Of a DNA stretch of 36,300 nt, positions 16,358 to 24,871 are shown one piece after another; position 1 is the stretch's first letter, and every line of letters starts with the position of its first letter. A program made the translations under genes and the position numbers. Source of the stretch: Oscillospiraceae bacterium (GTDB lineage: Bacteria > Bacillota > Clostridia > Oscillospirales > Ruminococcaceae); assembly GCA_016288755.1 (NCBI GenBank), contig JAEELE010000109.1, forward strand, positions 1 to 36,300, given 5' to 3'. The notes under the pieces are model-generated. The model made no database searches, had not been told where the DNA came from, and was given only the letters and a program-made list of their open reading frames with translations.

Positions 16358-17641
16358 GTGGCAGGTTTTTCCGAACTGGTCAAGAATTTTGCAAAAACCA
16401 GAGACTATGTACTGGACTTCTTTATCTACGGCTTTAAGGTGCGCGGCGATTTTTCGCAGAAGAGCGCCCGTACATATGATGACGAGAGACGCCGTGTCGA
16501 AAGCTGGCTCGGCGGCTTTGTCCGTTATGATGATTCCCGGCGCGGAAGAAAGATCTCCATTACCGTTGACAGCGGGCATATTCCGGAAAATCCGCTCTAT
16601 CAGGCGTATGATGCACGCAGCTTCACCGATAACGATATCCGGCTGCATTTTCTGCTGCTTGACCTGCTGTATGACGGTCAGGCGCAGTCACTCCGGCAGA
16701 TCACGGATGCACTCATCGCTGAATACGAAGCAGTATTCGATGAACAGACCGTGCGCGGAAAGCTCAGGGAATACGTCTCCGAAGGCATCCTGACCGCGGA
16801 AAAACGCGGAAAAACAACCTGTTTCCGCCTTTCGCCGGATACCGTCGACGGCTTTCTGGAGCGTTTTCCCGGTCTGACACCGGCGGTCAAATTTTACTCA
16901 GAATGCGGCGAATTCGGCATTGTCGGAAACCGCATCCTGAAATCAGCGGGGCTGAAAAACGATCTGTTCCTGCATAAGCACGCATACATCGTTCATACAC
17001 TCGAAGATCCGCTGCTCTGCGATATCTGTGAGGCGATCTGCGCAAAACGCGGCATCATCCTGTCCGCCGGCACCACGCGCAAACGGGCTGTCTCAGACGC
17101 ATCGGAAACGGATATCTCCGAATATCGTGTCATTCCGCTCGGTATTTTCATATCCGAGCAGACCGGCAGGCGCTATCTGGCTGCGTTTGTGCCGGAATAC
17201 AGGCGCTTCAGCAGCTTCCGGCTCGATGCCGTCCGCAAGATCACACTCTCTGATGAGGCGGAGGATTATGACGCGATCATGGCAGCATTTCAGAAGAATC
17301 TTTCGCGCTGTTACGGCGTCTCATTCGGTCTGCGGAGAACCCCCGGCATTCAGGAGCCGCTGAAGGTTCTTTTTACCGCAGATGAAGAGACGGAGCAGTT
17401 CTTTATCGAACGTCTCTTCCGCGAAAAACGGAATGGAACCGTCACACAGATCGGCAAAAATCTCTTTCAGCTGACCGTGGATGCGTTTGACCCGCATGAG
17501 GTCATGCACTGGGCAAAAAGCTGCATCGGACGGATCGTATCCGTTTCCGGCGGCACCAAGGAGATACGGGAACGATTTACATCAGATATCAGAAGAATGC
17601 AGGCAATGTACGGAGGAAAGACAAATGACACTGTTCAATGA
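16358..17641 (+). CDS. WYL-domain transcriptional regulator, first of a pair
   Basis: A 427-residue protein starting at GTG 16358, with GGGAGG 8 nt upstream. Residues of about 1-75 and 85-165 are helical and winged-helix-like (KNFAKTRDYVLDFFIYGFKV; LRQITDALIAEYEAVFDEQT). A WYL domain follows in the middle (YRVIPLGIFISEQTGRRYLA, ending FSSFRLDAVRKI), then a WCX-like C-terminal extension. WYL domains bind single-stranded nucleic acid or nucleotides and control DNA-damage, RNA-repair or phage-defence genes (PafBC, BrxR/CapW families). The gene overlaps the next WYL gene by 17 bp, implying a co-expressed and perhaps heterodimeric pair. It is divergent from rtcB, the likely target (inference). Confidence 0.8.
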   Translation: MAGFSELVKNFAKTRDYVLDFFIYGFKVRGDFSQKSARTYDDERRRVESWLGGFVRYDDSRRGRKISITVDSGHIPENPLYQAYDARSFTDNDIRLHFLLLDLLYDGQAQSLRQITDALIAEYEAVFDEQTVRGKLREYVSEGILTAEKRGKTTCFRLSPDTVDGFLERFPGLTPAVKFYSECGEFGIVGNRILKSAGLKNDLFLHKHAYIVHTLEDPLLCDICEAICAKRGIILSAGTTRKRAVSDASETDISEYRVIPLGIFISEQTGRRYLAAFVPEYRRFSSFRLDAVRKITLSDEAEDYDAIMAAFQKNLSRCYGVSFGLRRTPGIQEPLKVLFTADEETEQFFIERLFREKRNGTVTQIGKNLFQLTVDAFDPHEVMHWAKSCIGRIVSVSGGTKEIRERFTSDIRRMQAMYGGKTNDTVQ

Positions 17642-18611
17642 GATCTACGGTGCATATTTTCGTATCGCAGAACGTGTGCTTGCGCGAAAAACCGTTTCGG
17701 ACAAGGAAATCCATGAGATCATCGCACGGGAAGGCTTCCGCGATTCGGTGCTGTTTGTGCCGCAGAAGCTGCTCCCGCAGTCAGACGGCTCCGACTGGGG
17801 GCTCCTGAAACGGAATCCTGACGGCTCCCTCTCCCGTGTCATGAAGCATCCGCCTGTGAAAATCCTGACGCTTCTGCATAAGCGCTGGCTGAAAGCAAAG
17901 CTGGCGGACCCGCGCATGACACTGTTTCTGCCGGATGAAGAATTCGCTGCGCTCTCTGCGGCACTGGCTGATGTCCAGCCGCTCTATCAGCCGGCGTGGT
18001 TTCGCTATGCAGATCGTTTCAATGACGGCGACCCGTATACAGACCCTGCATACAGAAGCATATTCCGTACCGTGCTCAATGCGCTGACAACACACCGTGC
18101 GCTCGATATTGATTACATCACAAGCAGAAACAAGCGCATTCACAGACTGTTTGTGCCGCTTCGCCTGGAATACTCCGGCAAAAACGACAAATTCCGTCTG
18201 TACTGCTGCAGCATGTCCCGCAGCGGACAGCCGAAGGGTGCTCTCATCAACCTCGGACGGATCACCGCTGTGAAAACGGCGCCTGTTCCGAAGAACGGCG
18301 TCCTGACGGTCGATGAGATCTTTGAAGCACGAAAATGCAGTCAGCCGGTCACGGTGCGAGTTACGCAGGAACGAAACGGAACGGAGCGCTTTCTGATGGA
18401 ATTTGCCTCCTATGAGAAACATACCGATTTTGATCAGGCGACAGGCACACTGACCGTGCAGCTTTGGTACGACCAAACGGATGAAACAGAGCTCCTGATC
18501 CAGCTCCTGAGCTTCGGTCCGGTACTGGAGATCCTCTCACCGCCGGCATTCCGGGCGCGGGCGGCAGCACGGGTCGCAAAACAGTATGAATTGCTGCACA
18601 AGCTGCAATAA
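17625..18611 (+). CDS. WYL-domain regulator, second of a pair
   Basis: A 328-residue protein starting at ATG 17625, with GGAGG 8 nt upstream inside the end of the previous gene (17-bp overlap). The N-terminal part is helical (KTVSDKEIHEIIAREGFRDS) and a WYL-type core lies at about residues 155-225 (ALDIDYITSRNKRIHRLFVP, then KFRLYCCSMSRSGQ). A WCX-like C-terminus ends at a helix rich in Arg/Ala. No clear HTH is visible, so DNA binding may depend on the partner encoded just upstream. Tandem WYL regulators of this kind recall PafB/PafC. A separate promoter follows before the DUF4062 gene. Confidence 0.75.
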   Translation: MTLFNEIYGAYFRIAERVLARKTVSDKEIHEIIAREGFRDSVLFVPQKLLPQSDGSDWGLLKRNPDGSLSRVMKHPPVKILTLLHKRWLKAKLADPRMTLFLPDEEFAALSAALADVQPLYQPAWFRYADRFNDGDPYTDPAYRSIFRTVLNALTTHRALDIDYITSRNKRIHRLFVPLRLEYSGKNDKFRLYCCSMSRSGQPKGALINLGRITAVKTAPVPKNGVLTVDEIFEARKCSQPVTVRVTQERNGTERFLMEFASYEKHTDFDQATGTLTVQLWYDQTDETELLIQLLSFGPVLEILSPPAFRARAAARVAKQYELLHKLQ

Positions 18612-18690
18612 ACTGAAACGAGTCCTGATTCCATCATCCGGGTGAGCAGGCGGGCGGCGATACGCCATGCACGCCGATATCAACCGAAGC
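18612..18690. repeat. Diverged intergenic repeat, copy 1
   Basis: Shares CTGAAAC, ATCCGGG, GCGGC, CCATGCAC and ATATCAA blocks in the same order with 26506-26600, and part with 28857-28935. Probably the remnant of a mobile or repeated intergenic sequence. Confidence 0.4.
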
Positions 18691-18704
18691 GTTCCGGTTA
18701 TCGC

Positions 18705-18733
18705 TTGTATTCCGAATGAAAACATGGTATAAT
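18705..18733 (+). promoter_or_regulatory. SigmaA promoter of the DUF4062 gene
   Basis: TTGTAT (18705-18710), 17-bp spacer, TATAAT (18728-18733). The 10-bp palindrome AATCATGATT (18734-18743) lies at the expected transcription start. Confidence 0.7.
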
Positions 18734-18778
18734 AATCATGATTCAGCGGCATTTCAATCAGACAGGAGAATTCCGATT

Positions 18779-21700
18779 ATGCAGACCATTTTTATTTCCA
18801 GTACCTTTCAGGACATGCAGCAGGAACGTGATCTGCTCCGTGACCATGTGCTGCCGCTGCTGAAGGCAGAAAGCAAACGGTTTGGCAGAAGCATTGAGCT
18901 TTGCGACCTCCGCTGGGGTGTCAATTCGCTCGGCATGGAAAAGGCGGACCGCGATATCAAGGTCATGCAGGTCTGCTTCCGCGAGATCGACAAGGCGAAG
19001 CCGTTTTTCGTCGTTCTGCTCGGCAGCCGCTACGGCTGGATTCCGGATGCAGAAATTGTCGGGAAGATTCTGAGCAGCAGCGAAATGCAGGACCCCGATT
19101 ATTTCGGAAAAAGTGCCACTGAAATGGAAATTCTCTACGGGGCGCTGAAATCCAAAGAGCCTGCGCGGGTTTTCTTTTATTTCCGGCAGATCACAAACGC
19201 CAAAAAATCGCTGTTCTTTGATAATCCTGATCTGCCTGCGATCATGAAAAGCGCGTCCAGATCGGATGCAGAGCACATCGAAGCCCTGAAAAAGCGAATC
19301 ATCAAGCAGTTTCCGAACAATGTGCGGACCTATCGGGTCACATGGAATGCTGAAAGGCAGGAATTTGACGGAATGGAGGCCTTCTGCGAAACAGTCATCC
19401 GGGATCTGACGGAGGCGATCCGCGAGGAATACGGAAACTGCGAAGCAGCCTCGGAATACGATGTGCAGCTCCATCAATACGAGTATGCGTGCAGCGAGCA
19501 TGTTTATATCGGGCAGGAGGAATTCCTGCGGGCAGTGCAGAACGGCAGCCTCCGGCAGGTATCCGGTCTGCTGCTTCCGGTATTTCAAAAGCAGATCTGC
19601 CTGTTGGTTTCATCCAATACCTTCGGGCTGCATCAGATCTTCAGCAATCTCTGTCAGCAGTGGGGCAAATTTGCCAATGTCATTCCCTATTGCTGCGATC
19701 AGTCCATGCGCTCGGGCTCCCTGCACAATCTGCTGGCGTATTATTCGGCAATGCTCAGCCGCCGGCTCGGAAAAGCGGAAGCCGCCGACCCGGATGAACT
19801 GCCCGCAGACCGATTCCGGAGACTGATTCAGGAAACCGATGATGCGGAAAACGGGACAGTCGTGCTGGCGATCCGCGGACTGGACTGCCTGGATGAACAG
19901 GAGCTGTTCCGGTGGCTGCCGCTGACGCCGCTCCGGCATATCCGTTTTCTGCTGTCAACCGGTCACAGCCCCGCAAGCCCGGCAGCATTTCAGGCACTCT
20001 CGCAGGAGGTCTATTTCCCGGATCAGGATATCATTGACCGCCGCGTCTTTATCCGCGCATATATGTCCTTCTTTCACAAGGAGGCAGATGCGCAGCTCTG
20101 TGATGCGATCCTCGAAAAATCTGCGGGAAAAGAAGAACAGTATATGGAGCTGCTCATGCAGCGGCTGATCGTTCTTTCAAAGCAGGATTTTCAGAATATC
20201 AAACGAAACGGCGGCGGAATCGCGCAGATCTCCGCCTATCTGATCGGCTTGACTGCCGATGCGCCGGATACGGCGGAGGCGCTCGCCGATGAACAGATCA
20301 GGCTGCTCAGGCAGGAAACCTCCCCCGATTTTACGGAAACGGCATTGGGCGCACTGACCGTCCTGCCCTTCGGCATCCCGCACGGGCTTCTGACGAAATT
20401 TGCCGCGTCCAGGCAGATTCCCTGCTCGCAGCTGGATCTGACGCTGCTCAGCCGCCGGCTTTCCTTTGCAGTGCGTGAGACCTTAGACGGCTTCTATCGC
20501 TATGCACCGACCGGTCTGCGAACGGATTACAGCCCGATCTCCGCCGATGCGCTTGCCGATACTGCGCACGAATTGGAGGCGTTTTTCAGCAGGATCGAAC
20601 AGGCGGCGGAACCGATGGATGATGACACACTGGAATGCTACCGCAATAACAGGCTGTTTCTTGCCGCACGCTGCCGGAACGATTCTGTGCTGCCGGTCTA
20701 TCTGGAGCGAACCGGACATCAGCAGGAGATGTTTGCACTGCTTCTGCCGCATCTTACCGTGAAGGAATCCGTCCGGGCATGGCTTTGCCGCAGTGTCGCC
20801 GCACTCAGCGAACAGGACATTGCATGGACCGTACACAAGCTCCACCGTGTGCTTGCCCTCGGGAAACGCATTCACGACCCGGAACTCGCCGTTCCGCTGA
20901 CGGAGGTCTGGAAGGCGATTGCTGACCGCGCCGGGGCACTTGTTTCGGAGCATCAGACCCGTGATGCCTATGAAAACTGGTTTTTGGCGCTGTTCCAGAC
21001 CGGAGAGGCGGCACATCTGCACGATCTGGCATGTGCTGCGGAATATCTCGAGCATGCGAAGCGCGTTTCCGGCGAGGCGTTTGAACGCTTCCCGAACCGC
21101 TTCTGGAAATATATGCACGGCATCCCGCTGACGCCCGAGGAAATCGCAATGGACAGGGACTGGATGCCGGAAGGCATGGAGCATCCGGGCGGCGATGCGC
21201 CGATGTTTGCCTTTGACTCCGAACTCTCCGACATGCACATGACACAGCTTTGGTCCGAGAAGGTCCGCATCATCAACAGTTATCTCGCAGCGATCTACCG
21301 CAGAAACGGCGACACGGAAAAGGCATCGGCGCTTGAGAAGGAAGTCGGGACCGTCACGCAGATGGACGACCCTGATCCCCTGAACCGCGGAAACCGCGAG
21401 CTGGTGCCCGGGATCTCGATCATCATGCCCGATGAGGAGCCCGGCAGGAGCCATCCGCATCAAAAAAGGCCGTACAAGCCGGATTATCGGAGGAACTCCG
21501 CGCTGGAGCTCTCCAAGGAAGCAGGGCGTCTGCTCAGTGCAATGCCGCCCGGAAAAGAAGAAGCTGCACAGAAAATACGGGAGTCCTCTCAGATTCTGCT
21601 GGAGATCTTTGAAGACGGCGAAACCTGTGAGCGGTATGACCTTCATGACGTTACGGAGGATCCCCAGAAAGCAGCACAGCGAATCCGGATCGAATGTGCA

Positions 21701-23458
21701 AGAGACCTGTCGCTGAATGCGTGTGATCTGATCCGTGCATTGGAGCTGCGGGAGGATCAGCCGGAGCTGCTCCGGGCGATCGAGGAAATGCTCCGCTGGG
21801 CTGAGGTGTACGACAGTCATGTCAACAATGTTCAGAGCAAGAATGATCTGGAGGAGAGCTATCTGCTCTCTGCGCAGGTATATGCGTCATTTGCGCGCTT
21901 CAGCTTCTATTTTGACAGGATCCTGCGCGACGTTTCACGGTATTATCATAACCGGCTGGAGACACATAAGCTCGGCAACAGGCCCTCTGAGCACAGCATG
22001 CGCCGTCTGGCGAAAGCAGACGAAATCCTGTTTGCACTCGCATCGGCATGTCCGGAACGCGGAGACGAAATCGCCGCGCTGATGCATGAGCACAGCAACC
22101 GATGCGTCATTGCCGAGGATATCAACGGCTCCGTCCAGCTCACAAGGGATATGGAAACGCTGCTGGAATGGATGTGGGAAAACGGATATTTCTGGAAGCA
22201 GCCGGAGTACAGCCTCGAAAGCAACTACATCAGCAACATGGACAATCACTCGATGCTCTGGGAGAAGTACGGTCAGCAGGATGCGCTCAGGGACTATGCT
22301 GCGCGCATGTCGAAAAACATCCTCAAGCTGCAGGAGCAGGAAAATGTCGAGCCTGCATGCAGGTGTATTTTCCGAAATGTTCATGCACTGATCGGCAGAG
22401 GGAAGATTCATGCAGCCGCGGACGCTGCCGAACCGATCATGCAGGCGTTTGACCGCTTCGGCACAGACGGCTTCCGTATTCCGGCGCTGCAGATGTGCAA
22501 TACGGTGATCGGTGCATACTCGGATGCAGGCCGCTGTGAGGAAGCCGTCCGCAATGCAGAACGTGCGCTCCGCATTTACAATGAGATCACGGACAGCGAT
22601 TACGATGCGGCTGCGTATCACACCAGCCGGAGCCAAATTGTCATGCAGACAGCATCGGAGCATGCACGAACCTATTTATTCCTCAGCATTTCGCTCTCGA
22701 GGGCAGGCAGAAAGGAAGAGGGCAAAAAAGCGCTGGAACAGGCTGCGGAAATCTTCCGAAGCTGTCCCGGTCTGGCGGATGCCGCCCCCGATCTGTTTGC
22801 AGGGGTACAGCGTTTTCTCCGGGAAGGTCTTCCCGATCCGGATGATTCTGATGTGCCCGCAGAAACGGAGCGTTTTCACAGCCAGCGGCGCCGCATCGAG
22901 GATGCATTTGCACGGAGCATGCGGAACGGTGTTCAGGAGACAGATCTGCAGGAGATCGAAAGCCTGATCGCGGAGCTGACCCGTCTGCCGGAATACGAAC
23001 AGTCGAAAACGCATTACACCATGGCGAAATATTATCATGTGCTGTCGCAGATGTATGCAGATGTGCGGAATAAAGCGAAACAGACCGAAATGCTCAAAAA
23101 AGCTGTCCGGGAAGCGCGAACCGACCGCGAGCCCTGCAGCCTGTATGCAGAGATCTTTTCGGATTGCGGCGCACTGGCTGATGAAACCGAACAAAAGCTT
23201 TCCTATCTGCATCTGTCTGTTTGTACCTTTGAAATGCTGGAGCAGCAGGGCGAGGAGATCGACCCGAACTCCTACGCAATGGCACTTTACAATTACGGAT
23301 TGGTCAGCGCCATGCACGGGGATCGGCGGCGTGCAAAGGAAATGACGGAAAAAGCGATCAAGGTCTGGACAAGCGCCGACCCGACCGGACGGGACCAGCG
23401 CGTGCAGGCGCAGCTTTCACAGGCAAAACGGCTGCTGCTTCGCATCATGCTGCAATAA
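18779..23458 (+). CDS. DUF4062 / degenerate STAND-NTPase-like / helical-repeat protein
   Basis: A 1559-residue cytoplasmic protein; ATG at 18779 with AGGAG 10 nt upstream. Residues of about 2-90 are a DUF4062 domain (FISSTFQDMQQERD, DLRWGV, LLGSRYGWIPD), as in vertebrate TEP1 and bacterial NLR-like proteins. Residues of about 260-420 align with the NACHT/STAND core of such proteins, but the P-loop position reads LLVSSNTFGLHQIF with no GxxxxGKS. The Walker B-like strand is VVLAIRGLDCLDEQE, with Arg replacing the usual acidic residue. ATP hydrolysis is therefore doubtful. A winged-helix/helical part follows, and residues of about 950-1559 are alpha-helical, TPR-like repeats (CEEAVRNAERALRIYNE; REMTEKAI-like repeats at the end). 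The layout is that of a sensor or scaffold. Next to rtcB, WYL regulators and a tRNA-like RNA, it may sense RNA damage or infection (inference). Confidence 0.8.
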   Translation: MQTIFISSTFQDMQQERDLLRDHVLPLLKAESKRFGRSIELCDLRWGVNSLGMEKADRDIKVMQVCFREIDKAKPFFVVLLGSRYGWIPDAEIVGKILSSSEMQDPDYFGKSATEMEILYGALKSKEPARVFFYFRQITNAKKSLFFDNPDLPAIMKSASRSDAEHIEALKKRIIKQFPNNVRTYRVTWNAERQEFDGMEAFCETVIRDLTEAIREEYGNCEAASEYDVQLHQYEYACSEHVYIGQEEFLRAVQNGSLRQVSGLLLPVFQKQICLLVSSNTFGLHQIFSNLCQQWGKFANVIPYCCDQSMRSGSLHNLLAYYSAMLSRRLGKAEAADPDELPADRFRRLIQETDDAENGTVVLAIRGLDCLDEQELFRWLPLTPLRHIRFLLSTGHSPASPAAFQALSQEVYFPDQDIIDRRVFIRAYMSFFHKEADAQLCDAILEKSAGKEEQYMELLMQRLIVLSKQDFQNIKRNGGGIAQISAYLIGLTADAPDTAEALADEQIRLLRQETSPDFTETALGALTVLPFGIPHGLLTKFAASRQIPCSQLDLTLLSRRLSFAVRETLDGFYRYAPTGLRTDYSPISADALADTAHELEAFFSRIEQAAEPMDDDTLECYRNNRLFLAARCRNDSVLPVYLERTGHQQEMFALLLPHLTVKESVRAWLCRSVAALSEQDIAWTVHKLHRVLALGKRIHDPELAVPLTEVWKAIADRAGALVSEHQTRDAYENWFLALFQTGEAAHLHDLACAAEYLEHAKRVSGEAFERFPNRFWKYMHGIPLTPEEIAMDRDWMPEGMEHPGGDAPMFAFDSELSDMHMTQLWSEKVRIINSYLAAIYRRNGDTEKASALEKEVGTVTQMDDPDPLNRGNRELVPGISIIMPDEEPGRSHPHQKRPYKPDYRRNSALELSKEAGRLLSAMPPGKEEAAQKIRESSQILLEIFEDGETCERYDLHDVTEDPQKAAQRIRIECARDLSLNACDLIRALELREDQPELLRAIEEMLRWAEVYDSHVNNVQSKNDLEESYLLSAQVYASFARFSFYFDRILRDVSRYYHNRLETHKLGNRPSEHSMRRLAKADEILFALASACPERGDEIAALMHEHSNRCVIAEDINGSVQLTRDMETLLEWMWENGYFWKQPEYSLESNYISNMDNHSMLWEKYGQQDALRDYAARMSKNILKLQEQENVEPACRCIFRNVHALIGRGKIHAAADAAEPIMQAFDRFGTDGFRIPALQMCNTVIGAYSDAGRCEEAVRNAERALRIYNEITDSDYDAAAYHTSRSQIVMQTASEHARTYLFLSISLSRAGRKEEGKKALEQAAEIFRSCPGLADAAPDLFAGVQRFLREGLPDPDDSDVPAETERFHSQRRRIEDAFARSMRNGVQETDLQEIESLIAELTRLPEYEQSKTHYTMAKYYHVLSQMYADVRNKAKQTEMLKKAVREARTDREPCSLYAEIFSDCGALADETEQKLSYLHLSVCTFEMLEQQGEEIDPNSYAMALYNYGLVSAMHGDRRRAKEMTEKAIKVWTSADPTGRDQRVQAQLSQAKRLLLRIMLQ

Positions 23459-23621
23459 ACCGGCGATCCTGTCAAGCGATCTGTCATGCGCTCGGTTCGC
23501 TCATTCGAGTCTTTGAGCCTGTGACACGCACATCCCAATCCCGGTTTCTTCGATATTTGTATCTGTTACAGCGCACCGGATACTGACAGATCGGCGGATG
23601 CGCTGTATCATCGGTGCAAAG

Positions 23622-23794
23622 AAAAAAGCGTACATAATGTACGCCTGAAAAACATATGAGAGCCTGTCGGCGGAGTTGAACCGCCGTCTTCCGGTGGATG
23701 AGACCGGTTATTCTCACTTTGAACTATACAGGCTTGCCGAGCGGTAAAACCGCATCTCCTTCGTGAGGCGAAGGCGCTTCATAAGCTATCGGCA
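23622..23794 (-). ncRNA. Structured small RNA with tRNA-like domain
   Basis: A complete minus-strand unit of about 172 nt. Domain 1 (23794-23735) is closed by TGCCGA/TCGGCA and holds three hairpins: GCTT/AAGC (23776-23786), CCTTCG/CGAAGG (23758-23774) and GCGGT/ACCGC (23741-23753). Domain 2 (23733-23661) has exactly tRNA length without CCA (73 nt). It has an acceptor stem GCCTGT/ACAGGC, T8, A9, a D-arm-like GTTC/GAAT, a 5-bp anticodon-like stem with loop CTCATCC (CAU after U33), a 5-nt variable loop and a T-arm with GGTTCAACTCC. Departures from a real tRNA are no G18-G19 pair, C37, an A7-G66 mismatch, one extra base before the anticodon stem, U73 and no CCA. I know no family with this double four-way-junction form. 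Confidence 0.7.
23628..23644 (-). terminator. Terminator of the small RNA
   Basis: GCGTAC/GTACGC hairpin followed on the minus strand by six T (23627-23622). Confidence 0.85.
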
Positions 23795-23799
23795 TCTTT

Positions 23800-23828
23800 A
23801 TTGTAACACGATATCTACATTTTGTCAA
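23800..23828 (-). promoter_or_regulatory. Near-consensus promoter of the small RNA
   Basis: Minus-strand TTGACA (23823-23828), 17-bp spacer, TACAAT (23800-23805). Start of transcription is expected near 23793. It is one of the best promoters in the window. Confidence 0.85.
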
Positions 23829-23846
23829 GCGCGAGGAGGGAACAAA

Positions 23847-24863
23847 TTGCGGGTATGTCTGATATGCAGGAAAAGGAATACTGACCGTTACGGGATCTGT
23901 GCGGAATGTCAGGCGATGAATGACGATATGCGGCAGATGTACCGTGATCTCAGGGGAATGCACGCACTTGTCACAGGAGGCCGCATTAAAATCGGCTACG
24001 CGGTATGCCTGCGCCTTCTGCGACAGGGCGCGAATGTGATCGCCGTCACACGCTATCCGAAATCTGCGCTCGAAGGCTATATGCAGGAGCCCGATTATGC
24101 GCTGTTCCGTGACAGGCTGACCGTCATCGGCTTCGACCTGATGCGTGTGGACCGGATCCCCGAGCTCGTTGCGCAGGCGGAGCGGCTCTGCGGCGGAAGG
24201 CTCGATATACTGGTAAACAACGCCGCGCAGACGGTGAAGAAATCCAATGCGTATTACGCTGCCCTGACCGCGCACGAAAACGCGCTGATGCTTGAGAACA
24301 GCAGTCTCTGTCCGATCGCGCCGCCCGACAGCTCCCTCTCCATCATGCCGAGCATTGTGCCGGTGGATTACAGCGAGACCGAACACGATAATTCGTGGGT
24401 CCGCAAGCCGGAGGAGATCTCTCCGCAGGAGCTTCTGGAGGTGCAGCTGATCAACGTCACCGCGCCCTTCATGCTGACAAACGGTCTTCGCCGCTGCCTT
24501 GCGAACGGCAATTCTCACAACCGTTTTGTCATCAATGTCAGCTCTGTGGAGGGCAGATTCCACACAAAGCAGAAGCTCGCCCGTCACGTTCATACCAATA
24601 TGGCGAAGGCTTCCCTGAATATGATGACGCACTCCATTGCGTCAGATTTTGCAAGTGACCGGATCTTCGTGTATTCCTGTGATCCGGGCTGGGTGTCAAA
24701 CCAGTTTCCGCCGGGATATGCGTTCAGTCAGGAATTCGAGCCGTATCTTTCCTATGACGACGGCGCTGCGAGAGTGCTGTATCCCGTGACCCTGCATCTG
24801 ACTGACGAAATCATAAAGGACAGCGGTCTGTTCTTCAAGGATTACAAAATCATTCCATACTGA
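23847..24863 (+). CDS. SDR-type oxidoreductase with N-terminal zinc ribbon
   Basis: A 338-residue protein. The start is a TTG at 23847, chosen because AGGAGGG lies 6 nt upstream and the protein then begins with a C4 zinc ribbon (C4-x2-C7, C18-x2-C21). A Rossmann fold follows: TGGRIKIG at 43-50 (nucleotide binding), LDILVNNAAQT (NNAG-type motif) and INVSSVEG (catalytic Ser). The YxxxK position reads TNMAK, so the usual catalytic Tyr is replaced by Thr. This is typical of a less-studied SDR subgroup with HTNMAKA and means that ordinary dehydrogenase activity is uncertain. The LRR gene starts 8 bp after its stop, so the two are co-translated. The substrate is unknown. Confidence 0.75.
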   Translation: MRVCLICRKRNTDRYGICAECQAMNDDMRQMYRDLRGMHALVTGGRIKIGYAVCLRLLRQGANVIAVTRYPKSALEGYMQEPDYALFRDRLTVIGFDLMRVDRIPELVAQAERLCGGRLDILVNNAAQTVKKSNAYYAALTAHENALMLENSSLCPIAPPDSSLSIMPSIVPVDYSETEHDNSWVRKPEEISPQELLEVQLINVTAPFMLTNGLRRCLANGNSHNRFVINVSSVEGRFHTKQKLARHVHTNMAKASLNMMTHSIASDFASDRIFVYSCDPGWVSNQFPPGYAFSQEFEPYLSYDDGAARVLYPVTLHLTDEIIKDSGLFFKDYKIIPY

Positions 24864-24871
24864 GGTGAACT

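Noticed and set aside
23661-23733. Ordinary tRNA-Met (CAU)
   Set aside because: D-loop lacks G18-G19, C37 and U73 are wrong for Met, CCA is absent, and it is embedded in a larger transcript with a second structured domain; listed as a tRNA-like RNA instead.
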